DNA from: Brachymonas sp049977365
Lineage (GTDB): Bacteria; Pseudomonadota; Gammaproteobacteria; Burkholderiales; Burkholderiaceae_C
Assembly (NCBI RefSeq): GCF_049977365.1
Contig: NZ_JBNGEN010000009.1
Span: 21,525-85,524, forward strand
DNA length: 64,000 bases
Reading direction: 5' to 3'
Position 1 is the first letter of the stretch, and every line of letters begins with the position of its first letter. Shown piece after piece: positions 8,546-24,317 of the stretch. Made by a program: the position numbers and the translations under genes. The notes under the pieces are model-generated. The model did not search any database and was not told the origin of the DNA. It saw nothing but the letters and a program-made list of their open reading frames with translations.

Positions 8546-10738
8546 ATGTCACTGATCGACGAACTCAACCGGCAGCAAAATGACATCCAGCCCGGCGCTG
8601 CCCCCATCCTCCCGCCGGAGGAGGCCGAGGCATCGGCCTTTGCCGACTCCAGCCTGTATGCGCCTTCGAGCACGGTAGAGGCAGCCTATACCCAGCACCA
8701 TGCCGAAAAGGCCAGTGGGGACCTGGTGGAGCTGCCCGTGCTGGGCGCCCGCCCTGCGGCCGAGCACATGCGCAAGCTGCTGGTGATGCTCGGGGCGGCG
8801 CTGGTGGTGCTGGTCGTGCTGTCGATCTACGCCTTCAACCGCGCCCATGCTTCCAAGCAGCAGGTGACGGCGGCCGGCGAGGTGCTGCTGCAGTCCGAGC
8901 AGGTGACGCGCGATGCCGGCCGTGCCCTTCAGGGGGACGAAGCGGCGTTCAGCTCCCTGCAGGGCAACTACAAGGCGCTGGTGGACAACGCCAAGGGTCT
9001 GTCCGAGGGCAACGATACTTCCGCTGCGGTGCGTGACAGCTCCCTGCGTCCCATGGTCGAAGCCATCGAAAAGGGCGAGGACAGCGTCGAGAAGGACGTG
9101 GCCACCATCGGCAAGCAGAAACCCGCTCTGGTGAGCCTGGGCAAGACGCTGACCCCGATCCATACCGACGTGGCCGAGATCGCCGAGCTCTCCGACAAGC
9201 TGCGCGCCAATCTGGTCCAGCAGCAGGCGCCTGCCGCCAATGCCGCCGCCGTGGGCGACATGGCCATGCGCGTGCAGCGCATCGAGAAATCGCTGCGCGA
9301 GTTCATGACGCCCTCCGGCATCTCGCCTGACAGCGTGTTCGCCATGGGGCAGGATCTGAACGCCTTCGACGATTATCTGGCCGGCTTTGCGGGCAACAAC
9401 GCTGCAGCCGGGCTCCAGCCGCTGCAGGGCGAGAACCAGCAGATTCTCCAGCAGCTGCAGAAGACCTATCAGTCGCTGCGCGGCAAGCTCGACGAAGTGA
9501 TCAAGAACATGCCCGGCGTGATCACGGCCCGTCAGGCACAGACGCATATTGCCACCACCCTCAATACGGTCCAGGGGCCTGCACGCCAGCTCTCCGACGG
9601 GCTGCGCAATTCCGCTGGCGTGAGCTGGCTGGTGTATGTGGTCATGGCGCTGGCCGCCCTGCTGGCCATGGCATTCGCTGCCGGTCTGGCCTATGTGCAG
9701 CTGGCCGAAAGCCGCCGCCGCCAGCAACAGGCCGAAGAAGAAAACGCCGCCAACCAGAGCGCCATTCTCCGGCTGATGAACGAACTGCAGAACGTGGCCG
9801 AAGGGGACTTGACCCAGGAAGCCACCGTAACCGAGGACATCACGGGATCGATCGCCGACTCGGTGAACGTGACGGTGGAAGAACTGCGGGCCCTGGTAGG
9901 GAACGTGCAGGTGTCGGCCGACCAGGTGGCGCAGACCACCGACGACGTGGAAGGCACGTCCAACAAGCTGCTCGAAGCCTCCACCGAACAGCTCGTCGAG
10001 ATCCGCAACACCGGACAGGCCGTGCTCGACATGGCCGGCCGCATCACCCGCGTATCGTCGCAGGCGCAGGAAACCGCCAGCGTGGCCGTCAAGTCCCGCG
10101 AGGCCGCCGAACAGGGCCTGCATGCGGTGCAGAACACCATCGGCAGCATGAACATGCTCCGTGACCAGATCCAGGAAACCTCCAAGCGCATCAAGCGGCT
10201 GGGCGAATCGTCCCAGGAGATCGGAGAAATCACCGAGCTGATTTCGGACATTACCGAGCAGACCAACGTGCTGGCCCTGAACGCCGCCATTCAGGCAGCG
10301 TCTGCCGGTGAAGCCGGTCGCGGCTTCTCGGTGGTGGCAGAAGAAGTGCAGCGTCTGGCCGAACGTTCTGCAGAAGCCACGCGCCAGATTGCGGCGCTCG
10401 TGAAGGCGATTCAGACCGACACGCACGATGCCGTGGCGGCCATGGAGCGCTCCACGCAGGGTGTGGTGCAGGGGGCCCAGCTGTCCGACAACGCCGGTCA
10501 GGCCCTGACCGAGATCGACCGGGTGTCGCGCGAGCTCACCGAGCTGATTGCCCAGATTTCCTCCACCACCAACCAGGAGGCGCAGTCCGCCAACGGTCTG
10601 GCCGACAACATCCAGCAGATTTTTGCCGTGACCGAACAGGCCGGCGAAGGCACCCGCACCACCGTGCAGCAAGTACGCGAACTCTCCAAGGTGGCGCAGG
10701 CCCTGCGCACCTCGGTGGCACGTTTCAAGATCAGCTGA
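8546..10738 (+). CDS. pilJ: Methyl-accepting chemotaxis protein PilJ
   Basis: The 730-residue receptor of the Pil-Chp system. A cytoplasmic N-terminal tail is followed by a first membrane helix (about 75-95), a periplasmic sensor region with helical PilJ-type repeats, and a second membrane helix (about 350-378, SWLVYVVMALAALLAM). After a HAMP-like stretch comes a long coiled-coil signalling domain with the hairpin tip ITEQTNVLALNAAIQAASAG. This is longer than most MCPs because of the N-terminal tail. No dedicated CheR or CheB gene follows in the cluster, so methylation enzymes, if used, must come from elsewhere. Confidence 0.94.
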   Translation: MSLIDELNRQQNDIQPGAAPILPPEEAEASAFADSSLYAPSSTVEAAYTQHHAEKASGDLVELPVLGARPAAEHMRKLLVMLGAALVVLVVLSIYAFNRAHASKQQVTAAGEVLLQSEQVTRDAGRALQGDEAAFSSLQGNYKALVDNAKGLSEGNDTSAAVRDSSLRPMVEAIEKGEDSVEKDVATIGKQKPALVSLGKTLTPIHTDVAEIAELSDKLRANLVQQQAPAANAAAVGDMAMRVQRIEKSLREFMTPSGISPDSVFAMGQDLNAFDDYLAGFAGNNAAAGLQPLQGENQQILQQLQKTYQSLRGKLDEVIKNMPGVITARQAQTHIATTLNTVQGPARQLSDGLRNSAGVSWLVYVVMALAALLAMAFAAGLAYVQLAESRRRQQQAEEENAANQSAILRLMNELQNVAEGDLTQEATVTEDITGSIADSVNVTVEELRALVGNVQVSADQVAQTTDDVEGTSNKLLEASTEQLVEIRNTGQAVLDMAGRITRVSSQAQETASVAVKSREAAEQGLHAVQNTIGSMNMLRDQIQETSKRIKRLGESSQEIGEITELISDITEQTNVLALNAAIQAASAGEAGRGFSVVAEEVQRLAERSAEATRQIAALVKAIQTDTHDAVAAMERSTQGVVQGAQLSDNAGQALTEIDRVSRELTELIAQISSTTNQEAQSANGLADNIQQIFAVTEQAGEGTRTTVQQVRELSKVAQALRTSVARFKIS

Positions 10739-10781
10739 CGGGCGCTTGCGTCCTGAGCAAGGCATTGTTGAGTACCAGTAG

Positions 10782-17984
<7,203 letters not shown>

Positions 17985-18008
17985 GCCCCGCTGGGCATGT
18001 GCACAGCT

Positions 18009-18051
18009 CCACCGGCGCCTTTCCCTTGCGGAAGGCGCCGGTGGTTTTTTT
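18009..18051 (+). terminator. Intrinsic terminator of the pil-chp operon
   Basis: A perfect 13-bp stem (18009-18021 with 18032-18044), a 10-base loop and seven T residues follow the chpA stop codon by 24 bp. This is the strongest intrinsic terminator in the window and marks the end of the operon. Confidence 0.95.
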
Positions 18052-18105
18052 GGGGGGTGCACCGGCACCGGGCGAGGCTGGCTGTGGCGGAGACGGGCTG
18101 GGGAA

Positions 18106-19620
18106 TCAGCGCCGGGCGCGTCTGCTGCGCTGCTGCGGGTGGTGCTGCACCAGCCGCTGCTGCACCAGACGGCGGCCCTCTGCCAGATCGACCAGGGGGG
18201 CGGGGTAGCAGGAGGGAGTCAGTCCGGCTGCCCGCCAGTCGGCCGCGGTGGCGCGGGCCGGAAACTGCAGCAGCCCATCGGGCAGTGCGGCGATTTCAGG
18301 CAGATAGCGCCGCAGGAACCGGCCCTGCGGGTCGTAACGCTGCCCCTGTCGCACAGGGTTCAGCGTGCGGTACCAGGGCAGGGCCTCGCAGCCCGTGCCT
18401 GCAGCCCATTGCCAGCCGGCGTTGTTGCTCGCGCGCTCCAGGTCATTGAGGTGCTGCGCAAAAAAGCGTTCGCCCCAGCGCCAGTCCACGCCGAGGTAGC
18501 GGGTGAGAAAGCACGCACTCACCATGCGCAGCCGATGGTGCATGTACCCCGACTGCACCAGCTGCCGCATGGCGGCATCCACCAGCGGGTAGCCGGTGCG
18601 TCCTTCGCACCACGCCGCGTAGAGCTTGCGGCCATGGGCCGACCGGTCCCAGCGCACGGGATCGCGCCCTCCGCGGAAGGGGCGGTCGATGGCGTGGGGG
18701 TGATGGGCCAGCGCCTGGGCAAAGAAATCGCGCCACGCCAGCCGTTCGAGCCACAGGCTCGCCCCTTCATGTCCCTGGCGGTGCAGGGCCCAGGCCGATG
18801 CGGCCACGTCCCGGATGCCGAGAGTGCCAAAGCGCAGATGCACCCCCAGATAACTGGGGCCGCGCACACCGGGATAGTCGTGCGCGAGGTGATAGTGCGG
18901 CATGCGCGGCAGGAATTCATCCCACTGGCGCCGTGCTCCATCCATGCCCGGAAACAGCGGCAGCGCGGCGAGATTGGACGGTGCATGTCCGATCGCCTCC
19001 AGGCTGGGCAGGGGACGTCGCAGCGCGTCTGGAACATGTGCCAGGGCGCGGGCATGGGGCGCGACGGGGCGGGGGCGCAGGGTCTCGGCGTCGATGCGGC
19101 CGAGCCACTGGCGGTAGTAGGCGGCAAAGCCGGCTGGCAGGGTACCGCCCGGCATGTGCAAATCGTCGGGGCCGAACAGCAGGTGGTCCTGCGCCAGATG
19201 CAGCGAAACCCCGGCATCGGCCAGGGCACCGCGCACCCGGGCATCGCGGGCACTGCCTTCGGGGTCGGCGTCGGCATTGGCAAAGACGGCCTCGGCTCCC
19301 AGCCGGCGCGCCAGGGCCGTGACGGCCCGTTCGGCGCTGCCTTGTGCCCACAGCAGGTGTACCCCGTCGGCATCCATCGCGCCCGCCTGCCGCGAGAGGG
19401 CGCCCAGCGCCCCATCCAGCGACTCCAGACTGCGCAGCAGAAATTCCGCGCTGCGGTCGGACAGCGGGCGGGTCGTGGGGCCCTCAGCGGGGGGCTCGAA
19501 CACATACACCGCATGCACGCGCCGGCAGTGCGTCAGGGCGTGGTGCAAGGCGGTGTTGTCCGTGGTGCGCAGGTCGTTGCGGAACCACATGAGGCCGGTG
19601 TCGAGGGCGGGAATCGTCAT
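18106..19620 (-). CDS. phrB: Deoxyribodipyrimidine photolyase (cryptochrome/photolyase family)
   Basis: A 504-residue FAD enzyme that repairs cyclobutane pyrimidine dimers with light energy. The N-terminal LMWFRNDLRTTDNTALHHA block is the photolyase Rossmann domain. The C-terminal FAD-binding part shows YPLVDAAMRQL, GYMHHRLRM, DWRWGERFFAQHL and NNAGWQWAAGTG, all typical of class I CPD photolyases. The start at 19620 (MTIPALDTG) fits the family; upstream in-frame ATGs would add an unconserved Pro-rich tail. The gene is divergent from yqgE across about 150 bp. Confidence 0.93.
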   Translation of the reverse strand: MTIPALDTGLMWFRNDLRTTDNTALHHALTHCRRVHAVYVFEPPAEGPTTRPLSDRSAEFLLRSLESLDGALGALSRQAGAMDADGVHLLWAQGSAERAVTALARRLGAEAVFANADADPEGSARDARVRGALADAGVSLHLAQDHLLFGPDDLHMPGGTLPAGFAAYYRQWLGRIDAETLRPRPVAPHARALAHVPDALRRPLPSLEAIGHAPSNLAALPLFPGMDGARRQWDEFLPRMPHYHLAHDYPGVRGPSYLGVHLRFGTLGIRDVAASAWALHRQGHEGASLWLERLAWRDFFAQALAHHPHAIDRPFRGGRDPVRWDRSAHGRKLYAAWCEGRTGYPLVDAAMRQLVQSGYMHHRLRMVSACFLTRYLGVDWRWGERFFAQHLNDLERASNNAGWQWAAGTGCEALPWYRTLNPVRQGQRYDPQGRFLRRYLPEIAALPDGLLQFPARATAADWRAAGLTPSCYPAPLVDLAEGRRLVQQRLVQHHPQQRSRRARR

Positions 19621-19762
19621 CAGCGGAAAGGGCGGGCTGCAGGGCGGATCGAGTGGACATTGTGGCATGGGCGCTGCCTCCGGCAGGGGAGGTGCCGGCC
19701 GCGCTGGCGTGACGCACACGTGACACCCGCATGACGCCCTGCGCAGGGGGCCCAACAGGTTC

Positions 19763-19768
19763 TAAAAT
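19763..19768 (+). promoter_or_regulatory. Candidate -10 box (TAAAAT) for a leaderless yqgE transcript
   Basis: TAAAAT ends exactly six bases before the yqgE ATG at 19775, which would put +1 on the A of the start codon. No Shine-Dalgarno sequence is present in that space, and I found no convincing -35 box. Confidence 0.5.
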
Positions 19769-19774
19769 CGCTCC

Positions 19775-20371
19775 ATGCCGTCCGATCCTGCTCCAGACTT
19801 CAATCTCTCGCAGCATTTCCTGATTGCCATGCCGGGCATGGAGGACGAGCTGTTTGCCCGCAGCGTGATCTACATCTGCGAGCACACCCCACGGGGCGTG
19901 CTGGGGCTGTGCATCAACAAGCTGGCCGATCTCTCCATGCACGACCTGTTCCGCCAGGCCAAGCTGCCCATGAACCGTTCCGACCTGGAGGACGAGCCCA
20001 TCTTCTGGGGCGGCCCCGTGCAGTCCGAACGCGGCTTCATCCTGCATCCCCAGGCCGAGGACGCCACCGCCGGCCTGCCGGTCTATGCGTCCTCTCTGGT
20101 CACCGGAGACGGCCTGCAGATGACCACCTCGCGCGATATTCTTCAGGCCCTGGCCGAGGGCCACGGTCCCGAGAAGCTTCTGGTGGCGCTCGGCTACGCC
20201 GCCTGGGAATCCGGCCAGCTCGAAGACGAGCTGCGTCGCAACAGCTGGCTCACGGTGCGGGCCGACCACCACCTCATCTTCGAGGTGCCGGTGGCCGAAC
20301 GCTACGATGCAGCCATGGCCCTGCTGGGCGTCGAGGCCTGGCGTCTGGCCGGCACCGCAGGGAGCGCCTGA
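19775..20371 (+). CDS. yqgE: YqgE/AlgH family protein (UPF0301)
   Basis: A 198-residue protein of the YqgE/AlgH family. The conserved N-terminal block LIAMPGMEDELFARSVIYIC, the FWGGPVQSERGFILH segment and the GYAAWESGQLEDEL motif identify it. Its biochemical role is not settled; it is often found next to ruvX. The stop codon overlaps the ruvX start by the sequence ATGA-like coupling at 20369-20371. Its own ATG has no ribosome binding site and appears to be the transcription start. Confidence 0.93.
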   Translation: MPSDPAPDFNLSQHFLIAMPGMEDELFARSVIYICEHTPRGVLGLCINKLADLSMHDLFRQAKLPMNRSDLEDEPIFWGGPVQSERGFILHPQAEDATAGLPVYASSLVTGDGLQMTTSRDILQALAEGHGPEKLLVALGYAAWESGQLEDELRRNSWLTVRADHHLIFEVPVAERYDAAMALLGVEAWRLAGTAGSA

Positions 20372-20883
20372 TGCCCATGTCCGACACCTCCACACCCTCT
20401 GCAGTTCCGTCCGGGGTGCAGAGCCCTTCCGCTGCTCCGGCCGATCCGGCCGCCGCGCTCCTGCAGCAGCCGGGCTGCACGCCTCCCGTCGATCCGGCAC
20501 CGTTCCAGAGCTTTCTGGCTTTCGACTATGGGCGCAAGCGCACCGGGGTGGCCACCGGCAACCGGATGCTGGGACGAGCCAGCCCGGGCAAAAGCATCGT
20601 GGCGGCAGGCGACGAGCGGTTCGCCCACATCGCAGTCCTGATCCGCGAGTGGCAGCCGCAGGCACTGGTGATCGGCGTGCCGTTTCATCCCGATGGAGCC
20701 CCGCACGAGAACACCCGCCGGGCCCTGTCCTTCGGGCGCCAGCTCGCGCTGCGCTTCCGTCTGCCGGTCTATACCGTGGACGAGCGCTATTCCACCACCG
20801 AGGCCCTGGCCCACGGCGCACGCGACGCCGATGCCGCCTCGGCCTGTATCATTCTCGAACAATTCCTCCACGGCCTCTCATGA
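20371..20883 (+). CDS. ruvX: Putative Holliday junction resolvase RuvX (YqgF)
   Basis: A 170-residue RNase H-fold protein of the YqgF family, implicated in 16S rRNA 5' end maturation and suggested as a resolvase. The core starts at about residue 50 with FLAFDYGRKRTGVATGN, whose aspartate is catalytic. VDERYSTTEA and DAASACIILEQFL contribute the other acidic residues. The first 45 residues are a Ser/Ala/Pro-rich extension not seen in short family members, so an internal start is possible but none is better placed. The ATG overlaps the yqgE stop and the TGA overlaps the pyrR start. Confidence 0.92.
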   Translation: MPMSDTSTPSAVPSGVQSPSAAPADPAAALLQQPGCTPPVDPAPFQSFLAFDYGRKRTGVATGNRMLGRASPGKSIVAAGDERFAHIAVLIREWQPQALVIGVPFHPDGAPHENTRRALSFGRQLALRFRLPVYTVDERYSTTEALAHGARDADAASACIILEQFLHGLS

Positions 20884-21404
20884 CCCCCGATACCCTGCCT
20901 GCCCATGGCGCCCTGATGCTGGACGCCGAAGCCCTCTACCAGACCCTGCGCCGCCAGCTCGAATTCCTGCGGACTCCCGAGCTGCGCGTGGCCGGAGTCG
21001 CCTCCGGCGGTGCCTGGATGGCGCAGCGCCTGCAGCAGGACTGGGGGCTCGACGCCATCGCGACGGTGTCTTCCGCCATGCACCGCGATGACTTCGCGCG
21101 CAGGGGCCTTGCCTCGGCGGCCCAGACCCATATCCCCTTCGAGGTCGAGGGGGCCCACATCCTGCTGCTCGACGACGTGCTCTACACCGGGCGCACCATC
21201 CGCGCCGTGCTCAACGAGATCTTCGACTACGGCCGCCCGGCCAGCGTGCGCCTGGCCGTCCTCGTGGACCGGGGCGGACGTCAGCTGCCCATCGAGGCCG
21301 AATACGCAGCTGCCCGGCTGCTGCTGCCGGCCGGACAGTCGCTCGCGCTGGCCCGTGCCGACGACGGCAGCTTCAGCTTCCGCCTCAAGCCCAGCAAGTC
21401 CTGA
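20880..21404 (+). CDS. pyrR: Bifunctional pyrimidine regulator / uracil phosphoribosyltransferase PyrR
   Basis: A 174-residue PRTase-fold protein. The PRPP loop LLLDDVLYTGRTIRAVL is intact, as are SSAMHRDDF and the VLVDRGGRQLPI segment, typical of PyrR. In Gram-positives PyrR binds pyr mRNA and controls attenuation; in proteobacteria it is more often assigned uracil phosphoribosyltransferase activity. No PyrR-type attenuator is visible between it and pyrB. The start at 20880 overlaps the ruvX stop (ATGA), so the two are translationally coupled. Confidence 0.93.
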   Translation: MTPDTLPAHGALMLDAEALYQTLRRQLEFLRTPELRVAGVASGGAWMAQRLQQDWGLDAIATVSSAMHRDDFARRGLASAAQTHIPFEVEGAHILLLDDVLYTGRTIRAVLNEIFDYGRPASVRLAVLVDRGGRQLPIEAEYAAARLLLPAGQSLALARADDGSFSFRLKPSKS

Positions 21405-21455
21405 TTGCCGGGGCCGGCTTTCCTTTCCGGGGCATTGCCCCCTCCTGCTACCGCC

Positions 21456-22418
21456 ATGTTCCTCTCCAAGAATCCCCAGCTCAACAAGCACGGCGAGCTC
21501 ATCCACCTGCTGTCCACCGAAGGCCTGTCGCGTGACATCCTCACGCACATCCTCGATACGGCCTCCCAGTTCGTGAGCGTCAATGACCGCGAGGTCAAGA
21601 AGGTTCCGCTCCTGCGCGGCAAGAGCGTGTTCAACCTGTTCTTCGAGAACAGTACCCGCACCCGCACCACCTTCGAGATCGCGGCCAAGCGCCTGTCGGC
21701 CGATGTCTTCAACCTCGACATCGCCCGCTCCTCCACCGCCAAGGGCGAGAGCCTGCTCGACACCATCGCCAACCTCAGCGCCATGGCGGCCGACATCTTC
21801 GTGGTGCGCCACAGCGAGAGCGGGGCTCCCTACCTCATCGCGCAGAACGTGGCACCGCATGTCCACGTGGTCAATGCCGGGGACGGACGCCATGCCCACC
21901 CCACGCAGGGGCTGCTCGACATGTACACCATCCGCCACTACAAGGGCGACTTCACGCAGCTGCGGGTGGCCATCGTGGGGGATGTGCTGCACTCGCGCGT
22001 GGCCCGCAGCGACATCCATGCGCTCACCACGCTCGGCTGCCCCGAGGTGCGGGTGGTCGGCCCCAAGACCCTCGCGCCCGAAAGCTTTGCGCCCATGGGG
22101 GTGCGGGTGTTCCACACCCTGGAGGAGGGCATCCGTGACTGCGACGTCATCATCATGCTGCGGCTGCAGAACGAGCGCATGAGCGGTGCCCTGCTGCCCA
22201 GCAGCCAGGAATACTTCAAGAGCTTCGGCCTCACCCCAGAGAAGCTGCAGCTGGCCCGGCCCGATGCCATCGTCATGCACCCGGGGCCCATCAACCGCGG
22301 CGTCGAAATCGACAGCGCCGTGGCCGATGGCGCACAGAGCGTGATCCTGCCGCAGGTCACCTTCGGCATTGCCGTGCGCATGGCCGCCATGAGCATCGTG
22401 GCCAGCCATGAGGCCTGA
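21456..22418 (+). CDS. pyrB: Aspartate carbamoyltransferase catalytic chain
   Basis: PyrB joins carbamoyl phosphate and aspartate, the second step of pyrimidine synthesis. The 320-residue chain has the carbamoyl-phosphate block FFENSTRTRTTFE, the second substrate block HPTQGLLDMY and the C-terminal MHPGPINRGVEI. The start is the ATG at 21456 (MFLSKNPQLNKHG); an upstream in-frame GTG-type extension is not conserved. No pyrI regulatory chain is present. A pseudo-dihydroorotase two genes downstream suggests the PyrB-PyrC' type of dodecameric ATCase known from Pseudomonas. Confidence 0.96.
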   Translation: MFLSKNPQLNKHGELIHLLSTEGLSRDILTHILDTASQFVSVNDREVKKVPLLRGKSVFNLFFENSTRTRTTFEIAAKRLSADVFNLDIARSSTAKGESLLDTIANLSAMAADIFVVRHSESGAPYLIAQNVAPHVHVVNAGDGRHAHPTQGLLDMYTIRHYKGDFTQLRVAIVGDVLHSRVARSDIHALTTLGCPEVRVVGPKTLAPESFAPMGVRVFHTLEEGIRDCDVIIMLRLQNERMSGALLPSSQEYFKSFGLTPEKLQLARPDAIVMHPGPINRGVEIDSAVADGAQSVILPQVTFGIAVRMAAMSIVASHEA

Positions 22419-22485
22419 GCGCCGCCTGCTGCATCCACGCCGCTCCATGCCCGTTCCGTCCCTGTCCTCCTCCCGAAGGTTCGCC

Positions 22486-22926
22486 ATGCTCTCTGCTCCG
22501 CGCTCCCTGCTGATGGCTTCCCTGGTCGCGCTCTGCGGCCTGTCGGCCGCGCTGCCTGCCACGGCGGCCGGTTCGCACCGCGACCGCACGGCGGTGTCCT
22601 TCAACCTCGACGGACTGGGCGTCACGCCGCTGGGGGTCTATCTCAGCCGTCACTGGGAAGATCCCGAGCCCGTGCTGGCCTATGCCATCCGCCAGAAGTT
22701 CTTCGACGGCATCACCGCCCGAAGCCTCGCTGCGGAAGCCCCCCGCTTCGACATGGTGTGCACCGGAGAGCGCTGCGAATACGTGGGGCTGGTGCGGGCG
22801 CACGTGCATTCGGCACGCATCAATCCCCATTACCTCGGGCCCACCAACACCCTGCGCGTCGTCGTGCGCGCGGAAGCGTCCCAGGACGGACAGGTCACCA
22901 TCACCGTGCACAAGACCCGCATGTGA
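22486..22926 (+). CDS. Small exported protein of unknown function in the pyr cluster
   Basis: I do not recognise this protein of about 146 residues. It begins with a likely Sec signal peptide (hydrophobic core LLMASLVALCGLSAALP, probable cleavage after ATAA). A mature part of about 115 residues follows, with two cysteines in MVCTGERCEY that could form a disulfide. Start choices are 22486 (with gaagg upstream), 22447 and 22408; the first has the best ribosome binding site. It sits between pyrB and the pseudo-dihydroorotase on the same strand, with gaps of 67 and 44 bp, so it is co-transcribed with cytoplasmic pyrimidine enzymes although it appears periplasmic. Confidence 0.65.
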   Translation: MLSAPRSLLMASLVALCGLSAALPATAAGSHRDRTAVSFNLDGLGVTPLGVYLSRHWEDPEPVLAYAIRQKFFDGITARSLAAEAPRFDMVCTGERCEYVGLVRAHVHSARINPHYLGPTNTLRVVVRAEASQDGQVTITVHKTRM

Positions 22927-22970
22927 CCTGCCGCCTTGCGACGGCCCATGACTATCCAGGAATCCATTCC

Positions 22971-24317
22971 ATGAAGATCTTGATCCAAGGCGGCCGCATC
23001 CTGCATCCGGCCGACGGTACCGAACAGCCCGCCGATGTGGCCATTGCCGATGGGCGCATCGTCGCCCTGGGCGCCGCGCCCGCCGACTTCGTTCCCGAAC
23101 GCACCCTCGATGCCCGGGGCTGCCTGGTGCTGCCCGGTCTGGTGGACCTCTCTGCGCGCATGCGGGAGCCCGGACAGGAGCATGCCCGCATGCTCGAAAC
23201 CGAAATGGCTGCCGCCGTGGCTGGCGGCGTCACCAGCCTCGTCTGTCCGCCCGACACCGATCCGATTCTCGACGAGCAGGGGCTCGTGGAGATGCTCAAG
23301 TTCCGCTCGGGGCGCCTGCATCAGGCCCGTCTTTATCCGCTGGGGGCACTTACGCACGGGCTCAAGGGCGAGGTGCTGACCGAGATGGTCGAACTCTCCG
23401 AGTCCGGCTGCGTCGGGTTCTCGCAGGCCGAGGTGCCCATCGTCGACACCCAGGTGCTGCTGCGTGCGCTGCAGTATGCGGCCACCTTCGGCTACACGGT
23501 CTGGCTGCGTCCGCAGGACGCATGGCTCGGCGGCGGCGTGGCCGCGAGCGGGGCCCTGTCCATGCGCATGGGGCTGTCCGGGGTGCCGGTGGTGGCCGAA
23601 ACCATCGCCCTCATGACCCTGTTCGAGCTCATGCGCGCCACCGGAGCCCGCGTGCACCTGTGTCGCCTGAGCAGTGCCGCCGGCGTGGAGCTGGTCCGCG
23701 CGGCCAAGGCGTCGGGCCTGCCCGTCACCTGTGACGTGAGCATCAATTCCCTGCACCTCACCGACGTGGACATGGGCTATTTCGACAGCCGCACCCGTCT
23801 GCAGCCGCCGCTGCGCCAGCAGGCCGATCGGGCTGCCCTGCGCGCAGCCCTGGCCGACGGCACCATCGACGCGCTGGTCAGCAACCACACCCCCGTCACC
23901 GAAGACGAGAAGGCGCTGCCCTTCGCAGAAGCCGAGCCCGGCGCCACCGGCATCGAGCTGCTGCTGCCGCTCGCGCTGCAATGGGCACGCGAAGAAGGCG
24001 TGCCGCTCGCCACCGCTCTTGCCACCGTCACCACCCGCCCGGCCGCCGTGCTGGGCCGTGCGCTGGGCGCCGAGGCCGACAGCGCCGGGCGGCTCGCCGT
24101 GGGAGGCACCGCCGATCTGTGCCTGTGGGACCCGCAGGACCACTGGCAGGTGTCGGGCGCGACCCTGCGCAGCCAGAGCAGCTACACCCCGTTCGGCGGA
24201 CATGAAATGCTGGGCCGTGTACGCGCCACGCTGGTGGGCGGACAGGTGGTCCACGAGCTGCCTTCCGCAGCGGACGCGCCGGCCTGTGGCTGCGCGTGCC
24301 AGTGCGGCGCCGCGTGA
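22971..24317 (+). CDS. pyrX: Dihydroorotase-like protein PyrC' (metal ligands missing)
   Basis: A 448-residue amidohydrolase-fold protein of the dihydroorotase family. The HxH metal motif normally found after the first strand (D-x-H-x-H-x-R-x-P-G) reads DLSARMREPG here, so both histidines are absent. The late TDHAPH-type motif reads SNHTPV. Such proteins (PyrC' or PyrX) do not hydrolyse dihydroorotate; in Pseudomonas they are structural partners needed for PyrB activity. A catalytic-looking PyrC is encoded at 41274-42320, in line with this. The last residues are unusual, CGCACQC. The start at 22971 follows pyrimidine-cluster spacing; the stop overlaps the next gene (GTGA). Confidence 0.9.
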   Translation: MKILIQGGRILHPADGTEQPADVAIADGRIVALGAAPADFVPERTLDARGCLVLPGLVDLSARMREPGQEHARMLETEMAAAVAGGVTSLVCPPDTDPILDEQGLVEMLKFRSGRLHQARLYPLGALTHGLKGEVLTEMVELSESGCVGFSQAEVPIVDTQVLLRALQYAATFGYTVWLRPQDAWLGGGVAASGALSMRMGLSGVPVVAETIALMTLFELMRATGARVHLCRLSSAAGVELVRAAKASGLPVTCDVSINSLHLTDVDMGYFDSRTRLQPPLRQQADRAALRAALADGTIDALVSNHTPVTEDEKALPFAEAEPGATGIELLLPLALQWAREEGVPLATALATVTTRPAAVLGRALGAEADSAGRLAVGGTADLCLWDPQDHWQVSGATLRSQSSYTPFGGHEMLGRVRATLVGGQVVHELPSAADAPACGCACQCGAA

